From contig MU069807.1 of NCBI GenBank assembly GCA_002284615.2, forward strand, positions 151,144 through 175,094: a stretch of DNA of 23,951 nt. The letters run 5' to 3'. The translations under genes and the position numbers were made by a program. This document shows positions 1 to 9,022 of the stretch, piece by piece. The stretch's first letter is position 1. Each line of letters opens with the position of its first letter. A model generated the notes under the pieces. It did no database searches. It worked only from the letters and a program-made list of their open reading frames with translations, and was not told the DNA's origin. The DNA comes from Dunaliella salina (lineage: Eukaryota > Chlorophyta > Chlorophyceae > Chlamydomonadales > Dunaliellaceae).

Positions 1-26
1 TGTGTGTGTGTGTGTGTGTGTGTGTG
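1..26. repeat. (TG)n microsatellite at window edge
   Basis: Thirteen uninterrupted TG dinucleotides begin the window; the tract probably continues to the left. Confidence 0.95.
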
Positions 27-252
27 CGTGCTAATTTGCACGTTTGCTGGAGCCCTATGGTCTGTCATGGGCATGACAGCACTCATACGACATGTGCTTC
101 AATGTGTGATGCAGCAATACTAGCAACAGAGCTGTGCCTGCCTGTAGGAAGCTCCTGGAATCTTCAGCAATGAGGGGAACACTGGACCTCATACATGGAC
201 TGTGCTTGCGCAATCTTTGGGGATCAACCTTAGTGTGTGTAGATTTTCAAAG

Positions 253-590
253 CATACTTGCAGGATGGACACGTCTTGTTTTAAACCCATCCCCGACTCA
301 CACGCATTGATTTCTGATGATGTACCACACGCATTAAGTGCTGGTGATGTACCACCCGCAGACGCATCTGTGCCCTCGAGCAGCAGCGAAGCCGCCCCCA
401 CCACATCTGCCCCCACAAGCTCAGCCACTGCAAACAGCTCCAAACAGCAGCAAGGCAATGCGACGGAGGCCCAGGGTGCTGGGACATCTGGACGCGCAGC
501 TCAGTCGGATGAAGGGCTGCGTGCACTTGTGCATGTGCACTCGCAATACCTGCAAGAGGCCTTGGGGGGGCCGCTGTTGCCGGCGAGCTG
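253..590 (+). CDS. possible low-complexity exon, weak candidate
   Basis: One plus-strand frame stays open from about 202 to 825. Its first half encodes a Ser/Ala/Pro/Thr-rich stretch (for example SSSSEAAPTTSAPTSSATA) and then a charged, more ordinary stretch ending near HSQYLQEAL. A short direct duplication (gatgtaccac, 317 and 341) lies inside. The frame then runs into the ~110-bp tandem array, where coding is unlikely. Composition fits a disordered exon upstream of the plus-strand gene that ends at 3557, but no domain is recognised and the splice sites are not certain. Chance openness in GC-rich sequence is the main alternative. Confidence 0.25.
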
Positions 591-599
591 CCGGCCTCC

Positions 600-1163
600 G
601 GGGGCAGTGGTGCTGGCCACAGAATGGTGGGTGCTCCTGTCCGCTGCATTGTTTTTCGGTTTTTGTGTTGGTGGGGGGAGAGGGGGGGGCTACTTTCCCT
701 TGCAAAAGCAGCTTCACGGGGGCAGTGGTGCTGGCCACAGAATGGTATGCAAAGAATCCTCCTTGCATTGCTCTGGTTTTGGTAATGCTGGGAGGCCGGC
801 AAGCTGCCAGCAAGCTGCTGCTTAGCAGGGGCAGTGGTGCTGGCCACGGGATGGTGGGTGCTCGCGTCCAGTGCAGTGTCTATTTTTTTGTTGGCAGTGG
901 GGAGCATGCTTTTACCAGCAAGAAGCTGCCACCACAAGGGCTTGCGGTACTGGCCACAGAATGGTGCGCACAGAAACCTTAGGAAGCAGCCCCAATTTGG
1001 CGATGGGGGGGGGGATACTTTTCTTGACAAGCTGCCGGGGGCAGTGGTGCTGGCCACAGAATTGTGTGCAAAGAGTCTTCTGGGCAAGGCCTCTGAGCTT
1101 TGGTAAAGCTCAGAGGCCTGCTATTATTAGTGAACTGCCGTCCGTTGGAGGCAGTGGTGTACA
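600..1163 (+). repeat. degenerate ~110-bp tandem array, six units
   Basis: A core reading gggcagtggtgctggccaca recurs at about 600, 718, 828, 1036 and in weaker form at 943 and 1148, giving spacings of about 118, 110, 113, 95 and 113 bp. The core is followed by gaatggt plus a donor-like GT(G/A)NG(Y) in most units. Sequence between cores is much less conserved and carries G-runs and an AAGCTGCC motif before several cores. This is a decayed minisatellite, possibly seeded by an exon-intron junction as in the minus-strand gene. Confidence 0.8.
1087..1119. repeat. perfect 15-bp hairpin, 3-nt loop
   Basis: The arms aggcctctgagcttt (1087-1101) and aaagctcagaggcct (1105-1119) are exact reverse complements around a ggt loop. 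It lies in the fifth unit of the tandem array and is absent from the other units. Confidence 0.9.
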
Positions 1164-1401
1164 GACTTATCTGTGAGTTTGTGGGAATCCCAAGGGTGAG
1201 GCCCTTGAGCGCCTGCTCAATGGACAGGCGAGTATTTACTGCCTCCTGGGACCCCACTTCCCTGTTGTTTATGCAAAAGTTGCCCCACTATTGCATCAAC
1301 AACAGGGAAGTCGGGTTTCGGGAGGCAGTAGAAACTTGCTTGTCCTGGGTTTCATGCAGCAGCTTGTTTTTCCCCCGTCTTCCTTGTTTCAATGCTTACA
1401 G

Positions 1402-1533
1402 AGCAAGCCAGCTATGCTGCCAAAATTTGGCATAATTCCTGGCAAACAATGGTCATGGAGACAGAGGGGCAGAGGAGAAGATGGGGAGGCAAAGGAGACA
1501 ATGACAAGCTGGGGTTTCACAGCCATCTATTTG
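1402..1533 (+). CDS. possible internal exon, weak candidate
   Basis: A pyrimidine-rich stretch ending in ttacag precedes an open frame beginning EQASYAAKIWHNSW and continuing with a basic, helix-like peptide (QTMVMETEGQRRRW). A GTAACC that could be a donor follows at 1534. Amino-acid content looks more protein-like than the surroundings. No family is recognised and the link to the exon at 1986 is unproven. Confidence 0.2.
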
Positions 1534-1664
1534 TAACCAGTGGCACCCAGGACCCACTAAATGATACAAGGCAAAACAGGTTCCCCTTGCGTGTGCACCA
1601 GCTTACCTGCGTCAGTGGTGGCGCCACGCCTGTGTGAGAATGTGTGTGAGAGTTAGAGAGTGAG

Positions 1665-1930
<266 letters not shown>

Positions 1931-1985
1931 TTTTTACCCCTGTTTGCACCTCGCATCATGGCACGCAGTTTGTGTTGCACTGCAG

Positions 1986-3557
1986 TGCGTAGACATCAAC
2001 ACCAAGGCTGACTGGACCCATTGCTGTGTGCGTGGCTTGGGCAGGGTGAAGGTGGGCAGCGAAGACGACGGCTCGACCTTGAAGTTCACAGCAGTGCTGA
2101 GCACGCCAGGCGTGACCGTTGACCAAGCCGCTGTGTGTGCCGGATGTGGTGGCGACGCACAGCTGGCAGAGGATGTCGCTGTGTATATGCATGCAAGGTG
2201 AGCAGCAGGGTTGGCATTGCACGTATCACTGTGCATGTGCATGCAAGGTGAGCAGCAGGGCCAATAACGTGCTTAAAACCCAAATGGAGTTGGCCTTAAT
2301 AAAGTCCACCTTCATAATTCCATTCCTTGTCATCCCTGTTTGGTAAGGCCCCTGCTAGCTTGCAAGCGGAAACGTGTCCTTGATACACGCGGCCTCTGGC
2401 CTGTGTAGACTTCCTGTTCTTTTCTGCATGATCTTGATGTCACTTGGATCAGGGCTATGGGGATGAAGGTTGGCCTGGAGAGTGGTGAAGATGCCGGGAG
2501 TCTATTGCGCTCAGGAAAGACTTCATGTTTGATGGAGCAGACCGGCAATGTGCTTGCCTGGATAAAAAATTGATTTAGAGCCGGACTGTGAAGGCAAGAA
2601 AAAAAGCTGTGGACGCCAGGACAAATTTTTGAGTGGGAATCCCTTGACCCACCCACCACCCAAAACCCCCCTTGCAGAGCTCCAATCCAGACAACAAGGG
2701 TACCAACCTGCTCCTCTTGAATTTCCTCATCCATCTGCATACCCACCGCAATCGCACACTGAGTTGCAGCAGAGTTATGGGGCAAAATGAGGAACGGATG
2801 GATGCCCATGCAAACCTGCCCTTCCAGGCACCCACAACTGGCTTGCAAGTGCATAAACTGCCCCTCTGACTTCACCATGCAAGGGCATTTTACACATTGT
2901 CACTATCATAGAAGTCTAGGTTTGTTTGCATGTTTGCCTTCACCACCCCAGCAACCTACACTCATGCGCACGTAGCACTGAGTCTGATTCATGCACAGAC
3001 CTCCCTTTTTAACCAATTTGCTCAAAGAGGGTGTGGATCGATAGCTCAAGGAATCCGATGGTATATTCAGGTTTGTGTAGAAGTGGCTCAGAAAAACTCT
3101 GGAGGGTGGGTCCCAAAAAGCCAAAACCCCCTCAACCACCCGCCACCCCCACCCTACCTCCTCCAATTGGACTCGTACATACCAAATGATAGCTTTTGAT
3201 GTGAGGATTCCAAACATATAGTTTTTAATAATTCCAGGTGATTCCTAGTGATTCCTGGTGTCCACAAGTTATGCTTTCTGACGCCCCCTGGCCCGACAAT
3301 GACGTTTGACCTGCCCTCCTTCAGGCCTGGAGTTATTGGAAGCCCAAGTGATACCCTCAGTTAAGGAGTGACAAGTGAATTCGTGTGTTTCTCAATGTTC
3401 TTCCACTTGCAGAGACCCTGCCAAGCTACAGGCTCAAGCGGCATCTGGGGGGGGCACCATCAAAGCAACAGTGGATGGCAAGGCTGTGCAGCTGACCTTG
3501 GGAAAGCATGTCTTCCAAAGCGCAGCAGCCAAGGCACTACAGCAAACCAGCAGCTAA
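1986..3557 (+). CDS. 3' end of an unrecognised protein-coding gene (two exons)
   Basis: Two exons join in phase: 1986-2197 (acceptor ttgcactgcag, donor AAG|gtgagc) and 3413-3557 (acceptor ttccacttgcag), with the split Arg codon AG|A and a TAA stop at 3555. The encoded C-terminal 118 residues include GRVKVGSEDDGSTLKF, a Cys-containing stretch (AAVCAGCGGDAQ), an acidic helix-like part (LAEDVAVYMHARDP), and a final lysine-containing part (IKATVDGKAVQLTLGKHVF) ending in QQTSS. I do not recognise the family. The intron between them (2198-3412) holds a retrotransposon tail and a dispersed repeat. Exons upstream of 1986 are not established. A TGTAA at 3804, 247 bases past the stop, could be an algal-type polyadenylation signal, but this is speculative. 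Confidence 0.6.
2189..2260 (+). repeat. duplicated exon end and splice donor
   Basis: The string catgcaaggtgagcagcagg occurs at 2190-2209 and again at 2240-2259, so the last exon bases and the GT donor are present twice, 50 bp apart. Reading through the first donor meets an in-frame TGA at once (GCA AGG TGA). The first donor (2198) is therefore the one that preserves the C-terminal exon. Confidence 0.85.
2340..2425 (+). mobile_element. retrotransposon 3'-tail fragment (hairpin family)
   Basis: The segment contains tccttgatacacgcggcctc, then tggcctgtgtagacttcc and a T-rich tail. It matches the 3' ends of the elements at 4457, 10921 and 12530 when those are read on the minus strand. The GGCC-tct-GGCC hairpin followed by TGTAGACTT is the shared terminal signature. 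Only the 3' end is present. Confidence 0.7.
2590..3262 (+). repeat. dispersed repeat family R3, copy 1
   Basis: About 600 bp are clearly similar to 20150-20845 (same strand) and to 22735-23310 (opposite strand). Shared landmarks are gggtaccaacctgctcc, gcagcagagttatggggc, ccttccaggcacccacaact, a C-rich block, gtggctcagaaaaa and gatagcttttga. Reading frames in the three copies are broken in different places, so it behaves as a non-coding or dead transposable element. Termini and target duplications are not resolved. This copy sits in the last intron of the plus-strand gene. Confidence 0.85.
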
Positions 3558-3960
3558 CTTCTTTGATCTCGCACATCACAGTGCAGCCTGTCACATGCCC
3601 AGACTAGATTGCTAGGTTGCGAATTTAGGGACCTTAATGCTCGTGGCTGATCTTGCTGGCAGAGACTTTGCCTCTGCAAACCTATCACAAACCTGGATGC
3701 AGACTTTGGCAGTCAGGGCCCATGTCAATTCAGGTTACAGATTACAGCAATGAAGGCCTCTACTCAATGCGACTGACTGCTAGCCTGTTTAAATGAAATG
3801 AGCTGTAAAAGTAAAGGAAGCAATTCGTTGTTGTTAATCATTATAATGAACATACGATACTGACTGAACATGGTGAGAAGAAGAAAGGTAAAGAGCTGCC
3901 AGAAAGAGGCATTGGAAGGAGAAAGTAGAGTTCCAGAAAAAAGAGAGATGTATTTTTGCG
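3558..3960 (+). other. 3' flank of the plus-strand gene, no further feature seen
   Basis: AT-richer sequence after the stop codon at 3555. No ORF, repeat or RNA gene is recognised in it apart from the TGTAA at 3804. Confidence 0.5.
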
Positions 3961-3961
3961 C

Positions 3962-4130
3962 AAGGTAAGGTTACATCGCTATATCCGCCTACAAGGGCAG
4001 CTGAGTGGAAACACAGACCCGGAACTAGACAAGTCTTCAAAAAAATGCGTATAGAAATAACAACTGTTGAGGAACATGCACACAAAGTACCACATAAAGC
4101 AGAGGTTCTCCAAGTAAGCACAAGTTAGCT
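3962..4130 (-). repeat. dispersed repeat family R2, copy 1
   Basis: About 155 bp match 4743-4905 closely, including the landmarks aaggtaaggttacat, tatccgcctacaagggcagc, aacacagac, cttcaaaaa and agcagaggttctccaa. On the minus strand the elements end in GTAACCTTACCTTA, which looks like a short pentanucleotide 3' tail. This suggests a SINE or LINE 3' end read on the minus strand. No promoter boxes were identified. Confidence 0.75.
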
Positions 4131-4197
4131 TTACTTTTGCCTAAGAGAAAATACCTGAGATAACTGAGTGAAAAGATCCTGAGAGTGACACTCCAGA

Positions 4198-4260
4198 ATA
4201 AGGTAAGCTTGCGTCGCTCTATCCGCGTAAAAGGGCAGCTGAGCAGAAACACAGAGGCCT
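4198..4260 (-). repeat. dispersed repeat family R2, copy 2 (3' part)
   Basis: The start aaggtaagcttgcgtcgctc followed by tatccgcgtaaaagggcagc and gaaacacag matches the first 60 bp of the other R2 copies, with about one difference in eight. Similarity fades after 4260. Confidence 0.65.
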
Positions 4261-4732
4261 GTAATCAGACCAGTCTAGGCAAAAATTGAAAAGCAGTGCT
4301 CCGAACTCAGGCACAGCATCTCAAGCATGCAGACACGAACTGGGCTTCTGCGAAGACATCAGCTCCGTTCATGGGATCTCCAAGACGTCTTGGGCTACCT
4401 ACAAGGTCCCCCTAGTAGGGGTGCACAACTAAGCAGGTGCTGGAACTGAGTGCAAAAGAAATGAAAGAAAAGTCTGCGCAAGCCAGAGGCCGCATACATT
4501 AAGGGAAGGTCCTCTAACTAACAAGCTAGTAAGGGAAGACTTTCTAAACTTATATTAGATACTAATTGCCAAGGAGGAAACAGAGTGAATGAGGATCTAG
4601 GGGTTTGTCCGCCAAGCTCTTGGACGCCCGGACTCTCCGCAGTCCTCCGCCATACGCCCAGCGNCCCCCCCCCCCCCCCAGCAGTTCCCTGGAAATGAAG
4701 AGTATGTCTGGTGTTAACGATGGACTCCATAC

Positions 4733-4751
4733 CTTACATCGGATGTAAGGT
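4733..4751. repeat. 19-bp near-perfect palindrome
   Basis: ccttacatcggatgtaagg is self-complementary apart from the central base. It sits at the junction of element A and the R2 repeat and embeds the TTAC/GTAA tail motif of R2. Confidence 0.75.
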
Positions 4752-4905
4752 AAGGTTACATTGCTATATCCGCCTACAAGGGCAGCTGAACGGAAACACA
4801 GACTTGAAACTAGACATGTCTTCAAAAACACGCGAACAGAAGCGCCAACTGTTGAGAAACAAGCGCGCAAAATACCACGGAAAGCAGAGGTTCTCCAATT
4901 AACCA
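4743..4905 (-). repeat. dispersed repeat family R2, copy 3
   Basis: Best match to 3962-4130 along the whole length, on the same strand. It is inserted in element A. Confidence 0.8.
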
Positions 4906-5089
4906 CTGAGAAAATGGCACAAGAAGTCTTGACCGGAATGCTCACATGTTGGATGTACATTTTTTGATGGCATGGCATGAAAAAGTTTTGCTACTGATTC
5001 AGCTTTGTGCTTGTAAAACCCAGATTCATTAAAGGTTTGATTGTGTATTCACTGTAAAAAGTGCCAGCCACACCAATTAAGATAATATG

Positions 5090-5990
5090 TAGAGTCACTT
5101 TGTTGTTCCTATTTGGATTTCTTGAGCTGCGGGAAGTCTGGTTGCAGCGTGAGAGTGCTGAGCTGATGCCCGTTCCGAAGTGATGAAGGGGTTGGTGTCA
5201 GGGCAGGATTTCAATTCAACAAGGTGTATGTCCCTGTCCTTATTAGGAATATTGGAGGGACATTGGTGGACAGGTCGGCCTGGGATAAAGCGCACAAAGA
5301 GAGCACCAAGGCGGCTTTGGTGGCGGGCAGAGGAGGCATTACCGTTAAGGAATACCCAATCAGGGATGCTACATGTTATATTTTCAGAGACTTGCATGCC
5401 CTGCTCCTGGAGCCCCTCATTACTGCGGCCATCCATACCAATAATGAGATAATGAGATACTGGGATGAGCCCAACCAACCTTTACTGAGGGCATTGATGC
5501 AGGAATTAAGGCCTGCATGGTGTCTGCTGGTGTGCATCCCATTCAATATTGAGTTGGTACACCTGAGGAGTATGTGATCAATGTTGTCTTCTTCATCAAA
5601 GAGTGGGCATCTTTCAGAATAGGATAAACAGTTCAATCTGAAAGCATGTTCTTTGTGTGTACGATGTACACGTTCTGTACCTAATTACACCAATTTGTTG
5701 TTAAAGGGTAATCACAGGATTAAGCCAAAAAGAATTGCTGATTTCCTTGTAAACAAGTTGACTGTTTGGACTGTGAGCTTGGATGTTGGCTTTGGCGATT
5801 GGAGAAGCAGATTGTGGGGCAGAGGTGAGCTTCTGCCATCTCTTGCAATGGGATTGGTTGCATGCATCATCCACCCCTTATGGAAGCTGGCATTTCAAAT
5901 TTCCATTCTGTCCTCTCAAATAGGGGCACACACACCATGGATGCCAATGCTCTGAATTTTTGCCACCACACTACCCTTAATAAGAAACAG
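5090..5990 (-). pseudogene. LINE copy alpha: ORF2 C-terminal part, broken
   Basis: The minus strand encodes the C-terminal end of a non-LTR retrotransposon polyprotein, with frameshifts and stops. In order: a linker like that of the copy at 9340 (YKEISNSFW here, NSKISNAFW there), IRYRTCTSYTQ, a zinc knuckle (CPLF.....DHILLRC, residues starting near 5603), the RHHAGLNSCINALSKG segment, and a tail with PDWVF, RHQSRLGALFVR and DRDIHLVELKSCPDTNP. Reverse transcriptase and RNase H are absent. The same blocks recur on the plus strand at 9340-9900 and, in part, 11640-11790. The zinc knuckle and tail are typical of LINE ORF2 C-termini in algae. It is dead. Confidence 0.8.
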
Positions 5991-6000
5991 ACTATTAGCC

Positions 6001-6037
<37 letters not shown>

Positions 6038-6047
6038 TATATTATAG
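6001..6047. repeat. (TA)n microsatellite
   Basis: Near-pure TA repeats with one C interruption. It lies between two oppositely oriented LINE copies. Confidence 0.95.
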
Positions 6048-6700
6048 CCTAGCCTCAATAGGCTAGCTTCTCTCATAAACCGCAATAATTTAAATCAAGC
6101 AGCCATTGACCACATATTTGCAGGAAATAATAACCACGCCAAACAAAGTTCCAGAGCTCAGAAACATAAACAGTGCCACGTTAGCCATGCTCGTCAGCGC
6201 ACACCCCTAGGATGGTCATGGTCCAGCCAGCACAGTCCGTCAAATCATCTCAGTCACAGGAACCGCAGCAACAAACGACATCCTGTCCCCCAAAAGCTCC
6301 TGGCATACACTCAGAAACACAAGCACCCAAAGGGCATAAAAACAACTTCAGGTTCTTAACATTTTCCACTGAGTCCTCAGAGGCCAATGCATTGTCTGAA
6401 AATGCAAACCCAATTACAGCAGGAACCTTATAGAACCATCAAAAATGGCATGCTCAACAACAAGGCTCTCATGCCATCCATTCTGTTTTCAAGCACGAAT
6501 TTCAGATTAAAGCCATCCTAGACTGGCAAAAGCTCCGCAAAAGAAAGAAAGATCCTTCACCTGCACACTTGCAAGAACAATGTAAAGTCGAATGGCAGCC
6601 AATGAAACTTGGGAATTGGGCTCTGCCAATTCTGTAAGAGGCAGGCCTCCAGAAAGCTCACATTGAGCCAACTGCCAGGAGCCAAAACACAGGTGACACT

Positions 6701-6886
6701 TGCCAAATCTGCTGGACCCCAACCAACTTCGAACATTCCTTTGACGAAGACAAATATGATGACATGCCTCAATGTGACACATGCTTACGAACATATCATT
6801 GAAAATGTCTGCTTCACCACAACCTCTGCACACCATCACAACGCGTTCAAGCAGATCAATGTTCTTCTTGAGATTGTCCCTCATGC
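6701..6886 (+). other. PHD finger (C4HC3) in LINE beta, two TGA codons
   Basis: Codons for the eight ligands are intact: Cys at 6701 and 6710, Cys at 6773 and 6782, His at 6797, Cys at 6806, Cys at 6875 and 6884. The spacing is C-x2-C-x20-C-x2-C-x4-H-x2-C-x22-C-x2-C, as in PHD fingers, which bind histone tails in chromatin proteins. TGA at 6869 stands at the conserved Trp two residues before the seventh ligand (W-x-C-P-x-C), and another TGA at 6800 follows the His. Both are one step from TGG. Confidence 0.75.
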
Positions 6887-6997
6887 GCGAACCTTTTAAA
6901 CTCCCAAAAAGCAAACAGAACCAGACTAGCAGAAGAAGGGGATATGATCAAAGCCTTCTGGCATCCCACCTGGGAACCAGCTGCTATGCTCTCAGCG

Positions 6998-7047
6998 AAT
7001 CCAGACTTCAATAAGCATGTGCAATCCAGACTTCAATAAGCGTGTAC
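6998..7047 (+). repeat. 25-bp tandem duplication in LINE beta
   Basis: aatccagacttcaataagc followed by atgtgc or gtgtac occurs twice head to tail (6998-7022, 7023-7047), repeating the codons after PDFNK. Confidence 0.9.
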
Positions 7048-7718
7048 AATCCTACAATCCACATAAATGACATCCCTCTCCCCCACATACAATAACCTAC
7101 TGCTGACACCAATGTGGACAATCTCACATGTCAAGGCTATGAAGGTTCTACACACCATATACAGAGAAAATGGATCACCACACAGGGCCACCCCATGCGC
7201 AACAAGGCATATTTTGACCCAGAAACTACTAACCCTTAAGCAGATATCCTAACCCACAAACAAAAAGTGAAATCTGGTTACGACGGACTGACCTCATGAT
7301 ACCAGGACCCAACAGAGATTATAATGGACAATCAAAAATTCCCCTTGCAACTGCCACCCACGCAGCATGCATCTATGACACCAGAGGGAAGGCACCCTCA
7401 CCCCTGACCGCCTAAAAATCCTGCTCCAAGCGTATAGCGCAGCCAGACAAGCTGGCCTCCATCAGCCCATACAACCACCTGTCCAAGATGAAGCTACAGA
7501 AATCATGGGCATCCTGCATAGATACACCTTGGGAAAGGAAATCAGAAAACAAAAGAGTCCGAACCCCTGCGCACACCAGCAAATTTCCCAACAGCCCTCG
7601 CACGCCATGCGTTGGTTGCGCAAGAAAAGCTCGCCAGCCCTCTTGACTATTATACTCACTCCACATCATACTGGAGCCCTTTTGCTCGAGAAAGAGTGTT
7701 TAGGCCTAACCCTATGAT

Positions 7719-8039
7719 ATGCTTGGTATCAAATTTGCAGGTTTCTCCTTTTGCCATCCTACCCATGATGACAAATTCATATACTACTTAGTTATGCATG
7801 CCTTGTCCTCCGTCAAAGCCACAGGCACTCCGACTGTGACTTTAATGCTCCTCCCCAGTCAGATGGGATGGACCAAGAAACACTACATGTGCTGGCTTTC
7901 ATCCTACCCCGATCATGCTACAGCCTTCGCAAAATTCCCCTTCAATAGTTTGACCTTCCAACCACCTCAAATCTATCTTCCTCAAGCTCCTCCAAAAACA
8001 AATGTGAGACACATGCAACTCATTGCCATATGGAACTGA
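7719..8039 (+). other. possible methyltransferase-like domain in LINE beta
   Basis: An uninterrupted 106-codon frame reads FSFCHPTHDDKFIYYLVMHA, then a hydrophobic strand (TVTLMLLPS), a YPDH motif, and ends in HMQLIAIWN. The order (a Pro-containing motif after a Phe, a helix, a strand ending LLP, an aromatic block and a final hydrophobic strand) is reminiscent of PCIF1-like adenine methyltransferases with an NPP(F/Y) motif, here HPTH. I recall related segments in algal LINE polyproteins but cannot check this. The catalytic motif would be degenerate. The domain assignment is an inference. Confidence 0.35.
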
Positions 8040-8317
8040 AGGAAAACAATGACTCTACCAAAAAATCCATACTGGCTTGAGGGCTTAAAAATTGATATTG
8101 CTCAAGGGATATGGTGCCAATCAAACAGCTTACAGCTTGAAAATAGACAAAACACATCCCTCTCCTTTAAAGCACCTTGCACGCGGAGAAAGAGATGTGC
8201 ACTCCTGCACCAGGACACTTACAACTTGTTTGAAGTCTGCACTCGACAAAAAAAATCTAACATACACTTATACACGCAACCTCTATATCCCAAAATCTCA
8301 AACTGGTGACACCCGGA

Positions 8318-8617
8318 ATGACAGATGGCAGTGTTATTACCTCAGCAAATAGGACAACACAGCAAGCAGGTGCTTTCTTCATCCCCAAAAGCATTTCCTC
8401 TTCTAATACTTTCACCTGCACAATAAATCCGTGAGGCCAGGGCCCCACTTGCACAATTAACAGAGCAGAGCTAGCTGCTATCCTGGCCGCCCTTCTGCAA
8501 GGGCACACCTCCATTGCAACTGACAGCTCTTCAGCAATAAAGCAGATCAGAAACCAGCTCCTTAAAACCATGGGTATGTCCACCCACCGACATGCACAAA
8601 TTCTCCTGGACATTATA
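8318..8617 (+). pseudogene. LINE beta RNase H, N-terminal half
   Basis: The frame reads MTDGSVI (first catalytic Asp region), a TGA at 8432, GQGPTCTINRAELAAILAAL (the Glu-containing helix), IATDSSSAIKQI (the second Asp strand) and HAQILLDII. The domain is cut after DII by an inserted element and resumes at 9005. RNase H removes the RNA strand during target-primed reverse transcription. Confidence 0.8.
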
Positions 8618-8968
8618 GAAAAGAAAAGAAAGGAAAACCTACGCAGGAAGATGAGCTCTCCCTACATTAATTAAGGTAAAGGAGACACATTGGCTCAAAA
8701 GAGCTGTGAGTTCCCTCCACCACAAGGTAAGAAAAAGAGAAAGCTGATGGGGATCTGGAGGGTTACGAGAAGCAACTGGCTCTGTACTCTGGCTGTAGAA
8801 AGTGTTCTTGTGTTGAAAAGCACAGCGTGTGGTGACTAGTTTGTGGGCATACTGAACAGAATGTGCATGAAGGTGTTGAGCAAGCCTAGTGGCACGATGA
8901 TGATCCAATCCTAGTTGTTTGGATTGCTTCATGGTATGCTCAGTGTAAATAGTTCCCCCAACACCCAA
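8618..8968 (-). mobile_element. 5'-truncated LINE insertion B in LINE beta
   Basis: The minus strand reads LGVGGTIYTEHTMKQSKQLG, then LGLDHHRATRLAQHLHAHSV and KLVTTRC, then DPHQLSLF. This is the C-terminal tail also found on the plus strand at 12136-12370. The 3' end is a CCTGCGTAGG hairpin region with a (CTTTT)-like tail against 8618. The target duplication gacattata stands at 8609-8617 and again at 8969-8977. Removing 8618-8968 plus one copy restores the RNase H frame (LLDIITHLNLSEAPVHFYKV). Confidence 0.85.
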
Positions 8969-9022
8969 GACATTATAACTCATCTCGACATTACAACTCA
9001 TCTCGACATTATAACTCATCTC
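8969..9022 (+). repeat. 18-bp tandem repeat, three units
   Basis: gacattataactcatctc at 8969, 8987 (one change) and 9005. It begins with the target duplication of insertion B and adds two DI(I/T)THL units to the RNase H frame. Confidence 0.95.

Larger units (their letters stand above)
4457..4985 (-). mobile_element. LINE/SINE tail element A, interrupted by R2
   Basis: Read on the minus strand this is the same element as 10905-11240 and 12508-12868. It has the atgccatc start, the acac(c/t)agacat block, a homopolymer G run, an Arg/Ser/Gly-rich stretch and the 3' hairpin ccttaatgtatgcggcctct with a T-rich tail. The plus strand shows a C run at 4665-4679 next to an unresolved base (N) at 4664. 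The element is split by the R2 repeat at about 4722-4920, so R2 arrived later. The element is non-coding or dead. Confidence 0.7.

Noticed and set aside
5095..5577. Plus-strand frames such as the 117-codon frame at 5224-5577
   Set aside because: They are antisense to LINE alpha, whose minus-strand reading contains the zinc knuckle and tail motifs.
7412..7669. Minus-strand 85-codon frame
   Set aside because: It is the antisense of LINE beta, whose plus-strand reading shows family motifs.
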